64,000 nucleotides of DNA from Saprospirales bacterium (GCA_016711045.1 JADJTT010000003.1:434001-498000), one strand, 5' to 3'. Positions 31,577 to 40,837 are shown, counted from the stretch's first letter. The notes: generated by a model from the sequence alone, not told the origin. Translations and numbers: made by a program.

Positions 31577-33397
31577 TCATTTATTTTTCTTGAAAAGATC
31601 GACGATTGATTTGGGACGCCGCTCGAACTCCCAGCGAAACCCCTTCAACTTTAAGCTTTCATGATCGGCTTGTTCCATGGGAATGAGCTGACCGGAAGGT
31701 TCTTTGTAAAAACGGATCTCCTGGAGTTTATTATCGACAAAAAAGAACAGCATTTCACTACACGCCGTTTTATTGACCCCAATATACGCATCTTCGTCGT
31801 CGAGGGCATAGTACAAGGTCTCGGCATTGCCCTCTACCTGCATGCGCCGAATCTCGCCATCGGTTAAAAATGCATGGATGTATTTCCCCTTGACCTGATT
31901 GAAATATTTCAGGTCGGATGAATTGATGATTAAGGATTGATTGTATAGATCGATCCGCTCAATGCCTCCTTCCGCCAGTTTCACATGGATCGTATCTGCG
32001 ATAAATTGGGAGGTGTCCGACCATATTATTGGACCCTGGTATAGTCGAAAAAGGGAATCGCGGGTCGAATAAGACACCGAATCGCAAAGCGCCTGGAGAT
32101 CGGACTTGAATATCCGCACCTGATGAAAAGCGGTGAGCAAGCGAGTCGTATCTGAATAGAGGGAATCCTGCTGGGTTTGCGCAACCAATGTATCTGCGGT
32201 CATATATAGCGAATCCTCCTCGATCCGGGAGATGAACAAGGGCCGGTTGTTGCGCCCGCCAGTGGCCAGCAGGTAACTTCCTTCCTCCCGGTAGCGTGCC
32301 TGCTCACAAAAGATAGAGATCCCTGCCGAGGTGTCCTGCCAGATTACATTACCCTGGGCAATACCCAGTCCTTCCTCCTTCTCATAATCGACCTGGTCGG
32401 CTTCGATCAGCTGGGGAGGATCGCTGATGACTGATCGTCCCCGGGTAGTGTAGACCTCCTTTTTTTGGTCATATGTAATGGTATCGGCGACAATGGTCTG
32501 GTCTTTCGATTCATACCGGGCATGGCCAATCAACAGGATCTCTTCTGTATCTTCCAAATAGGTAAGTACATCGGCCGTGGCTCGACGATCGGGTTCTTCA
32601 AAGAAGGCATCCCCCTGAAGTGTCACTTCATTTTTTTGTCCGTCATATTGGATGAGCTTGGCGGTAGCCCGCGATTCCCCTTTCTGATACTGGGGGTTTC
32701 CGGAAAACTGTGCCACCTGGTTGCGCACATCGTAAAAGCCCCCTTCACAATAGATCTTGCTGGAATCCTGGACAATAAGGGTCGGCGCCAGGAAGGTAGC
32801 TACCTGGGAGTCGGTATTGAAAGCCAGGGTATCGGTGCGCAGTTCAAAATTGGGATCGATGATCTGGACGCTATCCTTGAAAAAGATCTCTTTGAGGCCG
32901 ACGTAATAATATCCTCGTTTGCTGATCAGCTGGGTCGTATCATTGGTGAGGATAGCGCCCTGATCGTAAGTGGCGATCTTGGTATTGAGGTCGTAATTGA
33001 GTTGAGTAGTAAAGAGTTTTTGGTTGCCGCTCATCAGGATTACCTCCCCATAGAGGTCAGCGACGCGAATGGCGCCCTGATAGGACAGCGAGTCGGCAAA
33101 TACAGAGACCGAGTCGCCCTGTTGGATAATGACCTTGCTCATGGCAATTACATCCAATTCATTGAAAATAAAGGCCGAGTCGCAGTACATATACACACTA
33201 TCCTGGTGGAGTTCTACCGAGCCGATGAGTTTCTGAATGGTCTGCCCTTTCTGTTGGATATACTCAAACAGGTCGCTGAAATCCACATTGACCGGGGTGG
33301 GTTCGTGTGGGGGTTCTGTCTGTGCGGAGGCTTTTCCGCAAGCCAGGGTCAGCAGGAGGAGCGCCATAAATTTCCCAAAACTCCAATTCACGTTCAT
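31577..33397 (-). CDS. OstA/LptA-like exported protein
   Basis: About 606 residues from the ATG at 33397, which gives a clean signal peptide (MNVNWSFGKFMALLLLTLAC, then GKASAQ); the longer frame from 33433 does not. The body is beta-rich with many repeats of the form VADTITYDQKKEVYTTRGRS and DTTQLISKRGYYY, in the manner of the OstA (LptA/LptD N-terminal) jellyroll. Such proteins carry lipopolysaccharide across the periplasm. This large form is typical of Bacteroidota. It has no LptD barrel, so its exact step is uncertain. Confidence 0.85.
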   Translation of the reverse strand: MNVNWSFGKFMALLLLTLACGKASAQTEPPHEPTPVNVDFSDLFEYIQQKGQTIQKLIGSVELHQDSVYMYCDSAFIFNELDVIAMSKVIIQQGDSVSVFADSLSYQGAIRVADLYGEVILMSGNQKLFTTQLNYDLNTKIATYDQGAILTNDTTQLISKRGYYYVGLKEIFFKDSVQIIDPNFELRTDTLAFNTDSQVATFLAPTLIVQDSSKIYCEGGFYDVRNQVAQFSGNPQYQKGESRATAKLIQYDGQKNEVTLQGDAFFEEPDRRATADVLTYLEDTEEILLIGHARYESKDQTIVADTITYDQKKEVYTTRGRSVISDPPQLIEADQVDYEKEEGLGIAQGNVIWQDTSAGISIFCEQARYREEGSYLLATGGRNNRPLFISRIEEDSLYMTADTLVAQTQQDSLYSDTTRLLTAFHQVRIFKSDLQALCDSVSYSTRDSLFRLYQGPIIWSDTSQFIADTIHVKLAEGGIERIDLYNQSLIINSSDLKYFNQVKGKYIHAFLTDGEIRRMQVEGNAETLYYALDDEDAYIGVNKTACSEMLFFFVDNKLQEIRFYKEPSGQLIPMEQADHESLKLKGFRWEFERRPKSIVDLFKKNK

Positions 33398-33516
33398 ATG
33401 GTAACTGCGTTGTATACTCAAGGAAAATTGCAAAATTAGGAATCCCTTTTAATTGCGGGGCATAACGTATCTTTGAAGCAGCGGTAGCCGCTATTTTTCA
33501 CCAAAAAAGAAGGTAC

Positions 33517-33957
33517 ATGATACAACGTATCCAATCGCTTTTTTTGTTGCTGGCCGGTGGCCTAACCTTAGCGTTGCTGGGTATTCCCTTTGCCGGCACT
33601 CCGGAGACGGTAAGCGCTTCGGCCCTTTTTTCGGATGGGAGCTACTCGATCCAGGACTCTCCGGCGCTTCTTGCTTTTTATTTACTGGGCGGGGTGCTGG
33701 CCATTGGAAGTATTTTTCTGTACAAACGCCGGACGCTCCAGATTCGTGTCGGGATTTTCGCATTTATTGCGATCCTGATCGGGATGGTCCTGACCGTACT
33801 GCTGTTTTTACAGGATCCGGTCATGGCTCAGGCCGTGCAACCCGATGATCGGATTGGGGTTTATTTGCCCTTTCTGGCATTGGTTGCCTTGTTGCTTGCA
33901 CAGCGGTATATTCGGAAAGATGAGACGCTGGTAAAATCGATGGACCGGTTGCGGTAA
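33517..33957 (+). CDS. DUF4293 family membrane protein
   Basis: 146 residues with four membrane helices (about 7-26, 51-68, 76-96, 113-130). The N-terminus MIQRIQSLFLLLAGG and the end ALLLAQRYIRKDETLVKSMDRLR are those of the DUF4293 family, found in Bacteroidota and without known function. A TATCTTTG box at 33468-33475 is a probable promoter. It is flanked by a terminator shared with the convergent ExbD gene. Confidence 0.88.
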   Translation: MIQRIQSLFLLLAGGLTLALLGIPFAGTPETVSASALFSDGSYSIQDSPALLAFYLLGGVLAIGSIFLYKRRTLQIRVGIFAFIAILIGMVLTVLLFLQDPVMAQAVQPDDRIGVYLPFLALVALLLAQRYIRKDETLVKSMDRLR

Positions 33958-33961
33958 AATG

Positions 33962-33998
33962 AAAAAGGGGATGTCGGCAAGCGACGATCCCCTTTTTT
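33962..33998. terminator. Bidirectional terminator between DUF4293 and exbD genes
   Basis: Stem AAAAGGGGAT-GTCG against CGACGATCCCCTTTT with a one-base bulge, T-run on the right and A-run on the left. It lies between two convergent stop codons. Confidence 0.9.
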
Positions 33999-34020
33999 AT
34001 TCCTGATGCGGAAGCATTCT

Positions 34021-34491
34021 TTACTGTGGGGGGCGTACCCGGGCAGAATAGTTCACTTTTAGCTGTCCGGTTTTGCGGAGTTGCGTTTTAATATCCTGCA
34101 CAATCCCCATGGTTACATCTCCGTCCACACGCAGGGAGGAAGTGATTCCGGGCTGCTGGGATTCCGGAACCGTCACCTTGTGTTTTTCGAGGAATAGAGG
34201 AATTTCTCCAACGGTAGCGAATTTATCCCCCAATTGAAGGCGTGGTTTGGTACCATAGATATCCTTGTATTTCTCGATAGGCCGGCCGATGTACAGGTAA
34301 TTGACCAGGGATTTCTTTTCCAGTTTGGTCAATTCCGTGGCATAAGGTATGATGACCCGCACCTTGAGTTCCGCGTCCCTCAAAACCGTTACCACCATGA
34401 AAAAGAACAGCAACATGAAGATGATGTCCGGCAAGGAGGCCGTGGATATAGCAGGTGTTTCTTTACCCCGTTTCCGATCAAATTTTGCCAT
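34021..34491 (-). CDS. ExbD/TolR-family biopolymer transport protein
   Basis: 156 residues. A short basic N-terminus in the cytoplasm is followed by one membrane helix with the conserved Asp (STASLPDIIFMLLFFFMVV, Asp about 22), which carries protons. A periplasmic domain of about 110 residues follows, with SLRVDGDVTMGIVQDI. It is the last of four genes ExbB, membrane protein, ExbD, ExbD. With ExbB it should use the proton gradient to energise TonB-dependent uptake or a similar envelope machine. The second ExbD copy may form a mixed dimer with it. Confidence 0.92.
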   Translation of the reverse strand: MAKFDRKRGKETPAISTASLPDIIFMLLFFFMVVTVLRDAELKVRVIIPYATELTKLEKKSLVNYLYIGRPIEKYKDIYGTKPRLQLGDKFATVGEIPLFLEKHKVTVPESQQPGITSSLRVDGDVTMGIVQDIKTQLRKTGQLKVNYSARVRPPQ

Positions 34492-34546
34492 TGCTTAGCG
34501 TTTTGAGGTGAACGAATCACACAATTGGTTAGTAGATTCAAACGAA

Positions 34547-35098
34547 TTATTCTACACCGTAGCTTGTAGGTTCTGCTTCCGAGATAACCAACGGAAATTC
34601 ATTCCGGATAGTCCGTTTATTAGCATTGGAAAGTTGTTCATACGAAGTATTAAAACGTTTGAATGCTGCTTCCTCCCAAAGTTCGTTGTAAGCGGCCTGC
34701 AACTCGTTGTAGACTTCCAGGTAAGTACGGTAGTTGGTACCACGGTCGTTTTTCAAGGAGATGAGGGCTCTTTTCGGACTTTCGGACAGATCCTCGCGTC
34801 TCGTCGGGTTGGCGATAAACTCTTTGGTCTTATCGCGCAGTTCGCTGATCTTCATTTCTTGTCCACGCACCAGCAATTGGTTTTGTGCATTGACCAGCAC
34901 CGAGTAGACGTTTCGCGTTTTGAACTGCTGCACATCGGCGGGCTGGTCTGACCATGGTGGAAGCTTGACGAGGATACCCTTGTCTTCTGCGATCGTGGTG
35001 GTAACCAGGAAGAAGATCAGCAAGAGGAATGCGATATCCGCCATGGAACTGGCGTTAATCTCATTCTTTAGCCTGTCTTTTGAGCGCACTCTTGCCAT
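34547..35098 (-). CDS. ExbD/TolR-family biopolymer transport protein (first copy)
   Basis: 183 residues. The membrane helix with the proton-carrying Asp is INASSMADIAFLLLIFFLV (Asp about 21). The periplasmic part has KLPPWSDQPADVQQF and LLVRGQEMKISELRDK, then an extra helical C-terminus of about 60 residues absent from short ExbDs. It lies 8 bases after the 145-residue membrane protein and 55 bases before the second ExbD. This pairing of a long and a short ExbD is common in Bacteroidota. Confidence 0.92.
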   Translation of the reverse strand: MARVRSKDRLKNEINASSMADIAFLLLIFFLVTTTIAEDKGILVKLPPWSDQPADVQQFKTRNVYSVLVNAQNQLLVRGQEMKISELRDKTKEFIANPTRREDLSESPKRALISLKNDRGTNYRTYLEVYNELQAAYNELWEEAAFKRFNTSYEQLSNANKRTIRNEFPLVISEAEPTSYGVE

Positions 35099-35106
35099 AA
35101 AGCTAA

Positions 35107-35544
35107 TTATTTAAAAAAGTTCCGCACTTCCGAATAGACAAAAGACAACGAAGCTGCGATGGCCATGATCACAGCCAGGCCAATGCCGCCAGTAATTAAT
35201 TTAGTCTGTGCGTCGGAAATGTTGAATTCAATTCGTGTTTTTCCCAGGGAACCTGTCACTTCGGGGGTAGCCGTAAAATAGATAACCAGAAAGACCACGA
35301 CCAGGACTCCAACACCCAATATCCCTTTTAAGGAGCCTCCTGGGTTTGCGGCAATTTGGTACAAGGACCAGGCAACCAATACTACGATCCCGATGATCAA
35401 CAGAGCGATTCCCGAATAGAGTTCAAAGTTTATAGCTGCGTCTTCCCCGCCGATCAGAAAGATCAGCACAAAGAGCAGGATGGGTATAGCGCCCAGTGCA
35501 AAGCCGAGGAGCTGTCCATATTTTGCCAGATACTTATAAATCAT
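35107..35544 (-). CDS. Four-helix membrane protein of the ExbB/ExbD operon
   Basis: 145 residues with four hydrophobic spans (about 11-31, 43-62, 72-90, 115-137). No catalytic residues and no named domain can be seen. It sits 17 bases after exbB and 8 bases before exbD, so it is cotranscribed with and probably tied to the energy-transducing complex. That place in the operon is usual in Bacteroidota. Confidence 0.82.
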   Translation of the reverse strand: MIYKYLAKYGQLLGFALGAIPILLFVLIFLIGGEDAAINFELYSGIALLIIGIVVLVAWSLYQIAANPGGSLKGILGVGVLVVVFLVIYFTATPEVTGSLGKTRIEFNISDAQTKLITGGIGLAVIMAIAASLSFVYSEVRNFFK

Positions 35545-35561
35545 GAGAATCTTCTTTTAGA

Positions 35562-36395
35562 TTACTTGAATACATTGTTTGCCACCATGATATCTACCAA
35601 CCCGATGGAAGCGTCTTCCATCTTATTGACGATACCGTCAATTTTCGACACAATGTAGTTGTAGAAGATTTGCAGGATAATAGCGACGATCAGACCGAAT
35701 ACCGTGGTCAAAAGGGCCACTTTAATACCACCGGCAACGACCGAAGGCGAAAGGTCACCGACTGCTTCGATCCGGTCGAAGGCCTCGATCATACCAACTA
35801 CCGTACCCATAAATCCAAGCATCGGGGCGATAGCGATAAACAAGGAGATCCAAACGAGGCCTTTTTCGAGCAAACCCATTTGAACGCTACCATACGACAC
35901 GATCGCTTTTTCAACTGCCTCTGGTCCTTGGGGCGCATTTTTCAGTCCTTCGAAGAGGATACTGGCCGTTGGGCCCTGAGTAGATTTGCAAACTTCCTTT
36001 GCCCCTTCTACATCGCCTTTCTTCAGGTTTTCATCAATACGGGACAATAACTTGTCCGTATTGGTAGTAGCGATGTTGAGGGTAATAATACGTTCGATAC
36101 AGAATGCCAGACCCAGGATGAAACAGATCAAAACCGTGCTCATGAATTGCCAGCCTCCTTCGATGAATTTCTCTTTCAGCGCCTGGAAACCAGTAGGCCC
36201 TTCTTTTCCTTCCTCAGCTGGGGCTGGGGCAGCTTCATCTTCTAACGGAGCTGCAGGCTCAACAGCCTGGGCGGTTGTATGGGGGGTAGTCTCCTCAACC
36301 TGTGCAGCCTCCGGCGGTCCCTCCTGGGCGAAAGCCATTGGAGTAGTAAAGGAAGCAAAACCCAGGACAAGCAGCAGTGCTAATAATTTACGCAT
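35562..36395 (-). CDS. ExbB/TolQ/MotA-family proton channel protein
   Basis: 277 residues. A signal-like first helix (1-24, ending AFAQ) is followed by a spacer of about 45 residues rich in Pro, Ala and Glu. The MotA/TolQ/ExbB core follows: first helix WQFMSTVLICFILGLAFCIERI, then the cytoplasmic loop, and APMLGFMGTVVGMIEAFDRI with VAGGIKVALLTTVFGLIVAI as the paired channel helices. It is the first gene of the four-gene operon. The long extra N-terminus is typical of Bacteroidota members. Confidence 0.93.
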   Translation of the reverse strand: MRKLLALLLVLGFASFTTPMAFAQEGPPEAAQVEETTPHTTAQAVEPAAPLEDEAAPAPAEEGKEGPTGFQALKEKFIEGGWQFMSTVLICFILGLAFCIERIITLNIATTNTDKLLSRIDENLKKGDVEGAKEVCKSTQGPTASILFEGLKNAPQGPEAVEKAIVSYGSVQMGLLEKGLVWISLFIAIAPMLGFMGTVVGMIEAFDRIEAVGDLSPSVVAGGIKVALLTTVFGLIVAIILQIFYNYIVSKIDGIVNKMEDASIGLVDIMVANNVFK

Positions 36396-36460
36396 AGTCA
36401 GTGAGGTTTTACGATTGTTGAATTATGGTATTTACTTCAGAAAATGTCAGTTCAAAAAAG

Positions 36461-36548
36461 CGGAGAGGGCGGGATTCGAACCCGCGATACCCTTTTGGAG
36501 TATACACACTTTCCAGGCGTGCGCCATCGACCACTCGGCCACCTCTCC
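36461..36548 (-). tRNA. tRNA-Ser (GGA)
   Basis: 88-base class II tRNA on the minus strand. Acceptor GGAGAGG/CCTCTCC with discriminator G, D-arm TGGCCGAGTGGTCGATGGC, anticodon loop CTGGAAA (anticodon GGA), a long variable arm (TATACTCCAAAAGGGTATC) and GGGTTCGAATCCC T-arm. CCA is not encoded. Confidence 0.96.
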
Positions 36549-36767
36549 TTTTTTTTACAAACTTTTGTCAAGGCTTTTAAGAGCCCCAGCAAATTTAGGA
36601 ATTAAGCGCCTTTTAACAATTTTGGCGAGCACAAAAATTGAAAAAAGATGTCATAATTCAAAATTTTTCAATCCCACTGCCATGCGAGTGCATCACATTT
36701 GTGGATTTATAACCATTTTCATTGCTGGTAAGCGGAAAATTACTGCTATTATAGATGCAATGTTAGT

Positions 36768-37541
36768 CTATTTGGTTGGATGTCCGAAAATTTTTTGCGC
36801 ATTTTCGGTAGTAATTTTTGCCACCTCTTCTATCGACACTCTTTTTACATCTGCCAAACGCGCTCCCACCAAGGGAATATACGCGCTTTCGTTCCGTTTT
36901 CCCCGATAAGGCATCGGCGCCAGATAGGGTGCATCCGTTTCCAGGACAAGCCGTTCCAGTGGCACCGCTTCCAGCACTTTGTCCAATCCGGCATTTTTAA
37001 ACGTCAATACCCCGCCGATCCCCATATAAAACCCGAGGTCCATAATAGCTTGCGCCTGCTCGCGGGTTCCGGTAAAACAGTGAAAAATCCCGCGCAGGCG
37101 GTCATCCTTCTCTGGCTGCAACAATTCCAATATCAGGTCAATGGATTCACGGGAGTGGATGATGATCGGCTTCCCCAGGTCTTTGGCCCATCGCACCTGG
37201 GTTAAAAAGGCTTCTTTTTGGGCCTCGATATGGGTTTTATCCCAGTACAGGTCGATTCCAATCTCCCCTATTGCACAAAACGCACGCCTGCCCAGCCATG
37301 TTTCCACGAGTTTCAGTTCCTCGAGGTAATTATCCTCCACCGAACAAGGATGCATGCCCATCATTGCTACTACCTGTCCGGGGAATCGCCCTTCCAGATC
37401 CAACATCCCCTGGATCGTCCGGCTGTCTACATTGGGCATGTACATTGTTTCCACACCCTGCTCCAGCGCATGCCGCACCACCTGATCGCGGTCTTCCTCA
37501 AACTGCTCCAAATACAAATGCGTATGGGTGTCGATCCACAT
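36768..37541 (-). CDS. TatD-family metal-dependent DNase
   Basis: 257 residues, a TIM-barrel hydrolase. Metal ligands lie in DTHTHLYLEQF (HxH), GEIGIDLYWDKTH (Glu), PIIIHSRES (His), HCFTGTREQA (His) and LVLETDAPYLAPMPYRGKRNE (Asp). Family members show 3'-5' exonuclease or deoxyribonuclease activity. A hairpin of the AAAGGAGCGGGC type lies directly upstream of the start (37559-37582). Confidence 0.93.
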   Translation of the reverse strand: MWIDTHTHLYLEQFEEDRDQVVRHALEQGVETMYMPNVDSRTIQGMLDLEGRFPGQVVAMMGMHPCSVEDNYLEELKLVETWLGRRAFCAIGEIGIDLYWDKTHIEAQKEAFLTQVRWAKDLGKPIIIHSRESIDLILELLQPEKDDRLRGIFHCFTGTREQAQAIMDLGFYMGIGGVLTFKNAGLDKVLEAVPLERLVLETDAPYLAPMPYRGKRNESAYIPLVGARLADVKRVSIEEVAKITTENAQKIFGHPTK

Positions 37542-37663
37542 GGGTACTACTAATTTACATAAAAGGAGCGGGCACGCCCTCCCCTTTCATAAAGACTTAT
37601 GGGGGCAAAAGTAGTGAAAAAACACCTGCGGGGCCCCCGCTCATTTAAATAAAGAATTTCATT

Positions 37664-37671
37664 TATCTTTG
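37664..37671 (+). promoter_or_regulatory. Promoter -7 box of the RNase H gene, close to the start codon
   Basis: TATCTTTG fits TAnnTTTG. Only five bases lie between it and the ATG at 37677, so the transcript would be leaderless or nearly so. Confidence 0.5.
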
Positions 37672-37676
37672 GCGCG

Positions 37677-38309
37677 ATGGCCAAAACTGGAAAAAAGAAA
37701 TACTACGTCGTATGGGAAGGGTTGACCCCCGGGATTTATGGATCCTGGCCGGCGGCACAGGCACAGGTAAAGGGGTATCCCGGCGCCCGGTACCAGGCTT
37801 TTGCTACTGAAGCGGAGGCCCGGCAGGCGTTTCACCAGGGAGCTCCTGTGCGCACCGCCGTCCCTAAAGGAGTCCCAAAGCCCACCTCGCTGCCGGAGAA
37901 TGCCCCTATCGTATGGGAGAGTATTTGCGTCGATGCAGCCTGTAGCGGCAATCCGGGAAAAATGGAGTACAGAGGAGTAGATACCCGCACCGGGTATCAG
38001 TTTTTCCATCAGGCGTTTCCCTTGGGCACCAATAACATTGGCGAATTTTTGGCCATCGTACATGGGTTGGCTATGCTCCAGAAAAAAGGTAGCCAGATTC
38101 CGGTGTATTCCGATTCGCGAAATGCCATCAAATGGGTACGTGCGGGAAAATGTAAAACCACACTGGTACGCAATGCCAAGACGGCTTCCCTTTTTTCGGT
38201 GATCGAACGCGCAGAGACCTGGCTGGCTCAGCACACGTTTTCCAACCCGCTTCTGAAATGGGAAACCGAAGAATGGGGAGAGATTCCGGCTGACTTCGGA
38301 CGAAAATAA
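37677..38309 (+). CDS. Ribonuclease H with N-terminal viroplasmin (RNase H-like RNA-DNA hybrid binding) domain
   Basis: 210 residues. Residues about 7-50 (KKYYVVWEGLTPGIYGSWPAA, QVKGYPGARYQAFATEAEA) are the caulimovirus-viroplasmin or HBD domain that binds RNA-DNA hybrids. Residues about 78-208 are the RNase H fold with carboxylates in CVDAACSGNPG (Asp), NNIGEFLAIVHG (Glu), VYSDSRNAI (Asp) and EIPADFGRK (Asp). It removes RNA from RNA-DNA hybrids such as R-loops and Okazaki primers. Confidence 0.93.
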   Translation: MAKTGKKKYYVVWEGLTPGIYGSWPAAQAQVKGYPGARYQAFATEAEARQAFHQGAPVRTAVPKGVPKPTSLPENAPIVWESICVDAACSGNPGKMEYRGVDTRTGYQFFHQAFPLGTNNIGEFLAIVHGLAMLQKKGSQIPVYSDSRNAIKWVRAGKCKTTLVRNAKTASLFSVIERAETWLAQHTFSNPLLKWETEEWGEIPADFGRK

Positions 38310-38340
38310 GATTTGCAGAACAAGCTTCACGCTACACCAT

Positions 38341-39447
38341 ATGCTGGAAAACTGGCTTCGGCCCCTTTCGGATGACCTGCTCAGCTTCCGCGATCAATTG
38401 CCGGAAGAGTCTTTTGGACAAAAAATACGGATTTGGGGCAAAGAGGGCACGGATATCCCACCCGGCAGCCTCGTACTACTCGGCATCCAGGAACCGGCCA
38501 GCGAGTTGGTCCGCAAAGCGCTCTATGCGTTGAGCCCACCGCCGGAAGGAGTCACATTGATCGATTTGGGAAATGTGCGCAAAGAAGAGCCTGGGTTTAT
38601 GATCCCCCTGCTGAAGGAATTGTTTGAAAGCAACGTCTGCACTTTGCTGGTGAGTTCCCACCCCAAATACCTTCAGGCACAGTTCCAGGCACAGGAGAAC
38701 CTTCAGCGACCGGTTTCCATGTGCGTGATTGACGAGCAAATTGCCGGGCCTGATCAGCAGGGTACACGGAACAACTACCTGACGGAGCTTTTGAAAAAGC
38801 CACATCCCAACCTGTTTCATTTCAGCCTTCTGGGGTTGCAGAGCCACCTCACCGCTTCTTCGATGCTGCGGTCGTTGGAAAAACGCTATTTTGAGGTACT
38901 TCGCCTTGGGGCCCTTCGCGCCGACCTGACACAAACGGAGCCGTATTTGCGGGATGCCGATCTGGTGGGTTTTCAGTTATCCGCCCTTCGGCAAGCGGAA
39001 GCGCCAGGCGTCAGTCAGGCTACCCCCAGCGGGTTGTTCGCGGAAGAAGCCTGCCAGCTAGCGCGTTATGCCGGGATGAGCGATAAGCTCAGGGCTTTTG
39101 GCATTTACGGGTTCCGGCCCGATCTCGACCGGCGACGCCAGACAGCCCAGCTGTGCGCCCATTTGGTCTGGTATTTTGCGGATGGATTTGGAAACCGCAA
39201 GCAGGACTTCCCGATATCCACGGACGGGCTGTTAGAATATATCGTAGATTTTAAGGAGATGGACCTTCACCTCACCTTTTGGAAAAGCGCCAAAAGCGGA
39301 CGCTGGTGGTTGCAGGTACCCGAGGCACCTCCCCATGAGGAAATGAAGCGCCATTGGCTCATACCTTGTTCGTACGCCGATTACACTCAAGCTTCCGACG
39401 GGGAACTGCCAGCCCGGCTGATCAATGCGTTGAAGCGATTCAAATAA
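38341..39447 (+). CDS. Degenerate arginase/ureohydrolase-fold protein
   Basis: 368 residues with the order of the ureohydrolase fold, but without the metal site. The GGDHS position reads LLVSSHPKY, the DAHxD position reads CVIDEQIAG, and the SxDxDxxDP position reads VGFQLSALRQAEAPG. Of the usual Mn ligands only one His seems left. So this is probably not an active arginase, agmatinase or formimidoylglutamase, but a structural or regulatory relative. The C-terminal part (FADGFGNRKQDFP) is of a type I associate with Bacteroidota ureohydrolase-like proteins. It follows RNase H by 32 bases and overlaps the murF tail by 8 bases. Confidence 0.75.
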   Translation: MLENWLRPLSDDLLSFRDQLPEESFGQKIRIWGKEGTDIPPGSLVLLGIQEPASELVRKALYALSPPPEGVTLIDLGNVRKEEPGFMIPLLKELFESNVCTLLVSSHPKYLQAQFQAQENLQRPVSMCVIDEQIAGPDQQGTRNNYLTELLKKPHPNLFHFSLLGLQSHLTASSMLRSLEKRYFEVLRLGALRADLTQTEPYLRDADLVGFQLSALRQAEAPGVSQATPSGLFAEEACQLARYAGMSDKLRAFGIYGFRPDLDRRRQTAQLCAHLVWYFADGFGNRKQDFPISTDGLLEYIVDFKEMDLHLTFWKSAKSGRWWLQVPEAPPHEEMKRHWLIPCSYADYTQASDGELPARLINALKRFK

Positions 39448-40753
39448 CCTCCAGCAGCCGTTCCAGTCCTATCTTCCGGGAGGCTTTCAGCAAAATATGT
39501 GTATGGGAGAATGGGTGGATTTTCACCCAGGCTACCAGGGATTCCAGGTCAGAGAAATGGCGAATGGAAAGGGTTGCCGCCACCTTTTCAAAAAGAGGCC
39601 CGACGAGCATAAGCTGTTGAAAATCATGCTGCATGGCCAGGGTAGCGATCTCTTCGTGCTCGGATGCCGCCACCTCCCCCAGTTCGAGCATATCGCCCAG
39701 GATAGCTACTTTTTGGTCTGCAGGCAACTGTGCAAAGGTTTCGATGGCATTGCGCATACTGGTTGGGTTGGCATTATACGCGTCCATTACCACCGTATTG
39801 CTTCCTTTGCGAATGAGTTGAGAACGGAGGTTGGACGGGGAGTAGGCTTCGATAAACTGTTTGATCTTTTCGGACGGCACCTTAAAGTATTTCCCCAGTG
39901 CGATGGCTGTGGCCAGATTGCCGAAATTATAGCGTCCGATCAGTTGGGAGTGCACAGTGATCGGCTCCTGGGCCGAATTCAGAAAAGCTACTTCCAGAAA
40001 GGGTTGCTCGGCCAGCAGTTGGATTTCCAGGATACCGAGCAGGCCGGTCAGCGCTTCTACCCGGCCATAGGCGATGATCCGTTTCACGCCTCTGGCAAGT
40101 TCCTGGAGAAAGGGCTCCTCTTTGTTGAGGAAAACCACGCCTTCATGTGTTTCCAGAAATCGATACAGTTCAGCCTTTCCGAGTTTCACGCCTTCTATTC
40201 CACCAAATCCTTCCAGGTGTGCTTTGCCGATATTGGTGATTACCCCGTGGCTGGGTTCGGCTATGGCGCATAATTCCCGGATATCGCCCTTTCTGTTGGC
40301 GCCCATTTCGATGACAGCCACTTCGGTATCCAACGGCATGGCGAGCAGGGTGAGGGGCACCCCGATATGGTTATTGAGGTTTCCCGCAGTAAAATGGGCT
40401 TTATAGTGGGAGGCCAGTACCCCGCTCAGGAGTTCTTTGGTGGTTGTTTTACCGTTACTTCCCGTAATGGCAATGACGGGGATATGGAATTGCCGGCGGT
40501 GGTGCCGGGCGAGATCCTGCAGGGTTTGTAAGACATTTTCCACCCAAAATATACCCGCCGTATTTTTCAGGGAAGGGTCGTCGGCAATAGCCAGCGAAGC
40601 GCCTTTTTTTAAAACTTCCAGCGCGAACGTATTGCCATCGAATTGGTCTCCTTTCAGGGCAAAGAACATACATCCGGGAGTGATCTTCCGGCTATCGGTG
40701 CTAACCTGCGGGAATTTCAGGTAGTGCTGGTAGAGTGACTCAAGGGCATCCAT
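39440..40753 (-). CDS. murF: UDP-N-acetylmuramoyl-tripeptide--D-alanyl-D-alanine ligase
   Basis: 437 residues. Adds D-Ala-D-Ala to the UDP-MurNAc-tripeptide, the last cytoplasmic step of the peptidoglycan precursor. P-loop VIAITGSNGKTTTKELL, carbamylated-lysine/Glu segment EVAVIEMGANRKGDI with HGVITNIGKAHLEGFGG, central HSQLIGRYNFGNLATAIALG, and VVMDAYNANPTSMRNAI. All are as expected for MurF, at normal length. It lies after gldJ on the same strand with a terminator hairpin in between. Confidence 0.95.
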   Translation of the reverse strand: MDALESLYQHYLKFPQVSTDSRKITPGCMFFALKGDQFDGNTFALEVLKKGASLAIADDPSLKNTAGIFWVENVLQTLQDLARHHRRQFHIPVIAITGSNGKTTTKELLSGVLASHYKAHFTAGNLNNHIGVPLTLLAMPLDTEVAVIEMGANRKGDIRELCAIAEPSHGVITNIGKAHLEGFGGIEGVKLGKAELYRFLETHEGVVFLNKEEPFLQELARGVKRIIAYGRVEALTGLLGILEIQLLAEQPFLEVAFLNSAQEPITVHSQLIGRYNFGNLATAIALGKYFKVPSEKIKQFIEAYSPSNLRSQLIRKGSNTVVMDAYNANPTSMRNAIETFAQLPADQKVAILGDMLELGEVAASEHEEIATLAMQHDFQQLMLVGPLFEKVAATLSIRHFSDLESLVAWVKIHPFSHTHILLKASRKIGLERLLEVI

Positions 40754-40780
40754 GGCAACGTGGCTTGGTGGTCAAAAAGA

Positions 40781-40811
40781 AAAGTCTCCACACAAGATGT
40801 ATGGAGACTTT
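40781..40811 (-). terminator. Terminator of gldJ
   Basis: AAAGTCTCCA pairs with TGGAGACTTT around an 11-base loop. On the minus strand the stem runs into TTTTCTTTTT. It is between the gldJ stop and the murF start. Confidence 0.8.
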
Positions 40812-40837
40812 CAGGTTTGACTTGTTTAAAGCAGGTT

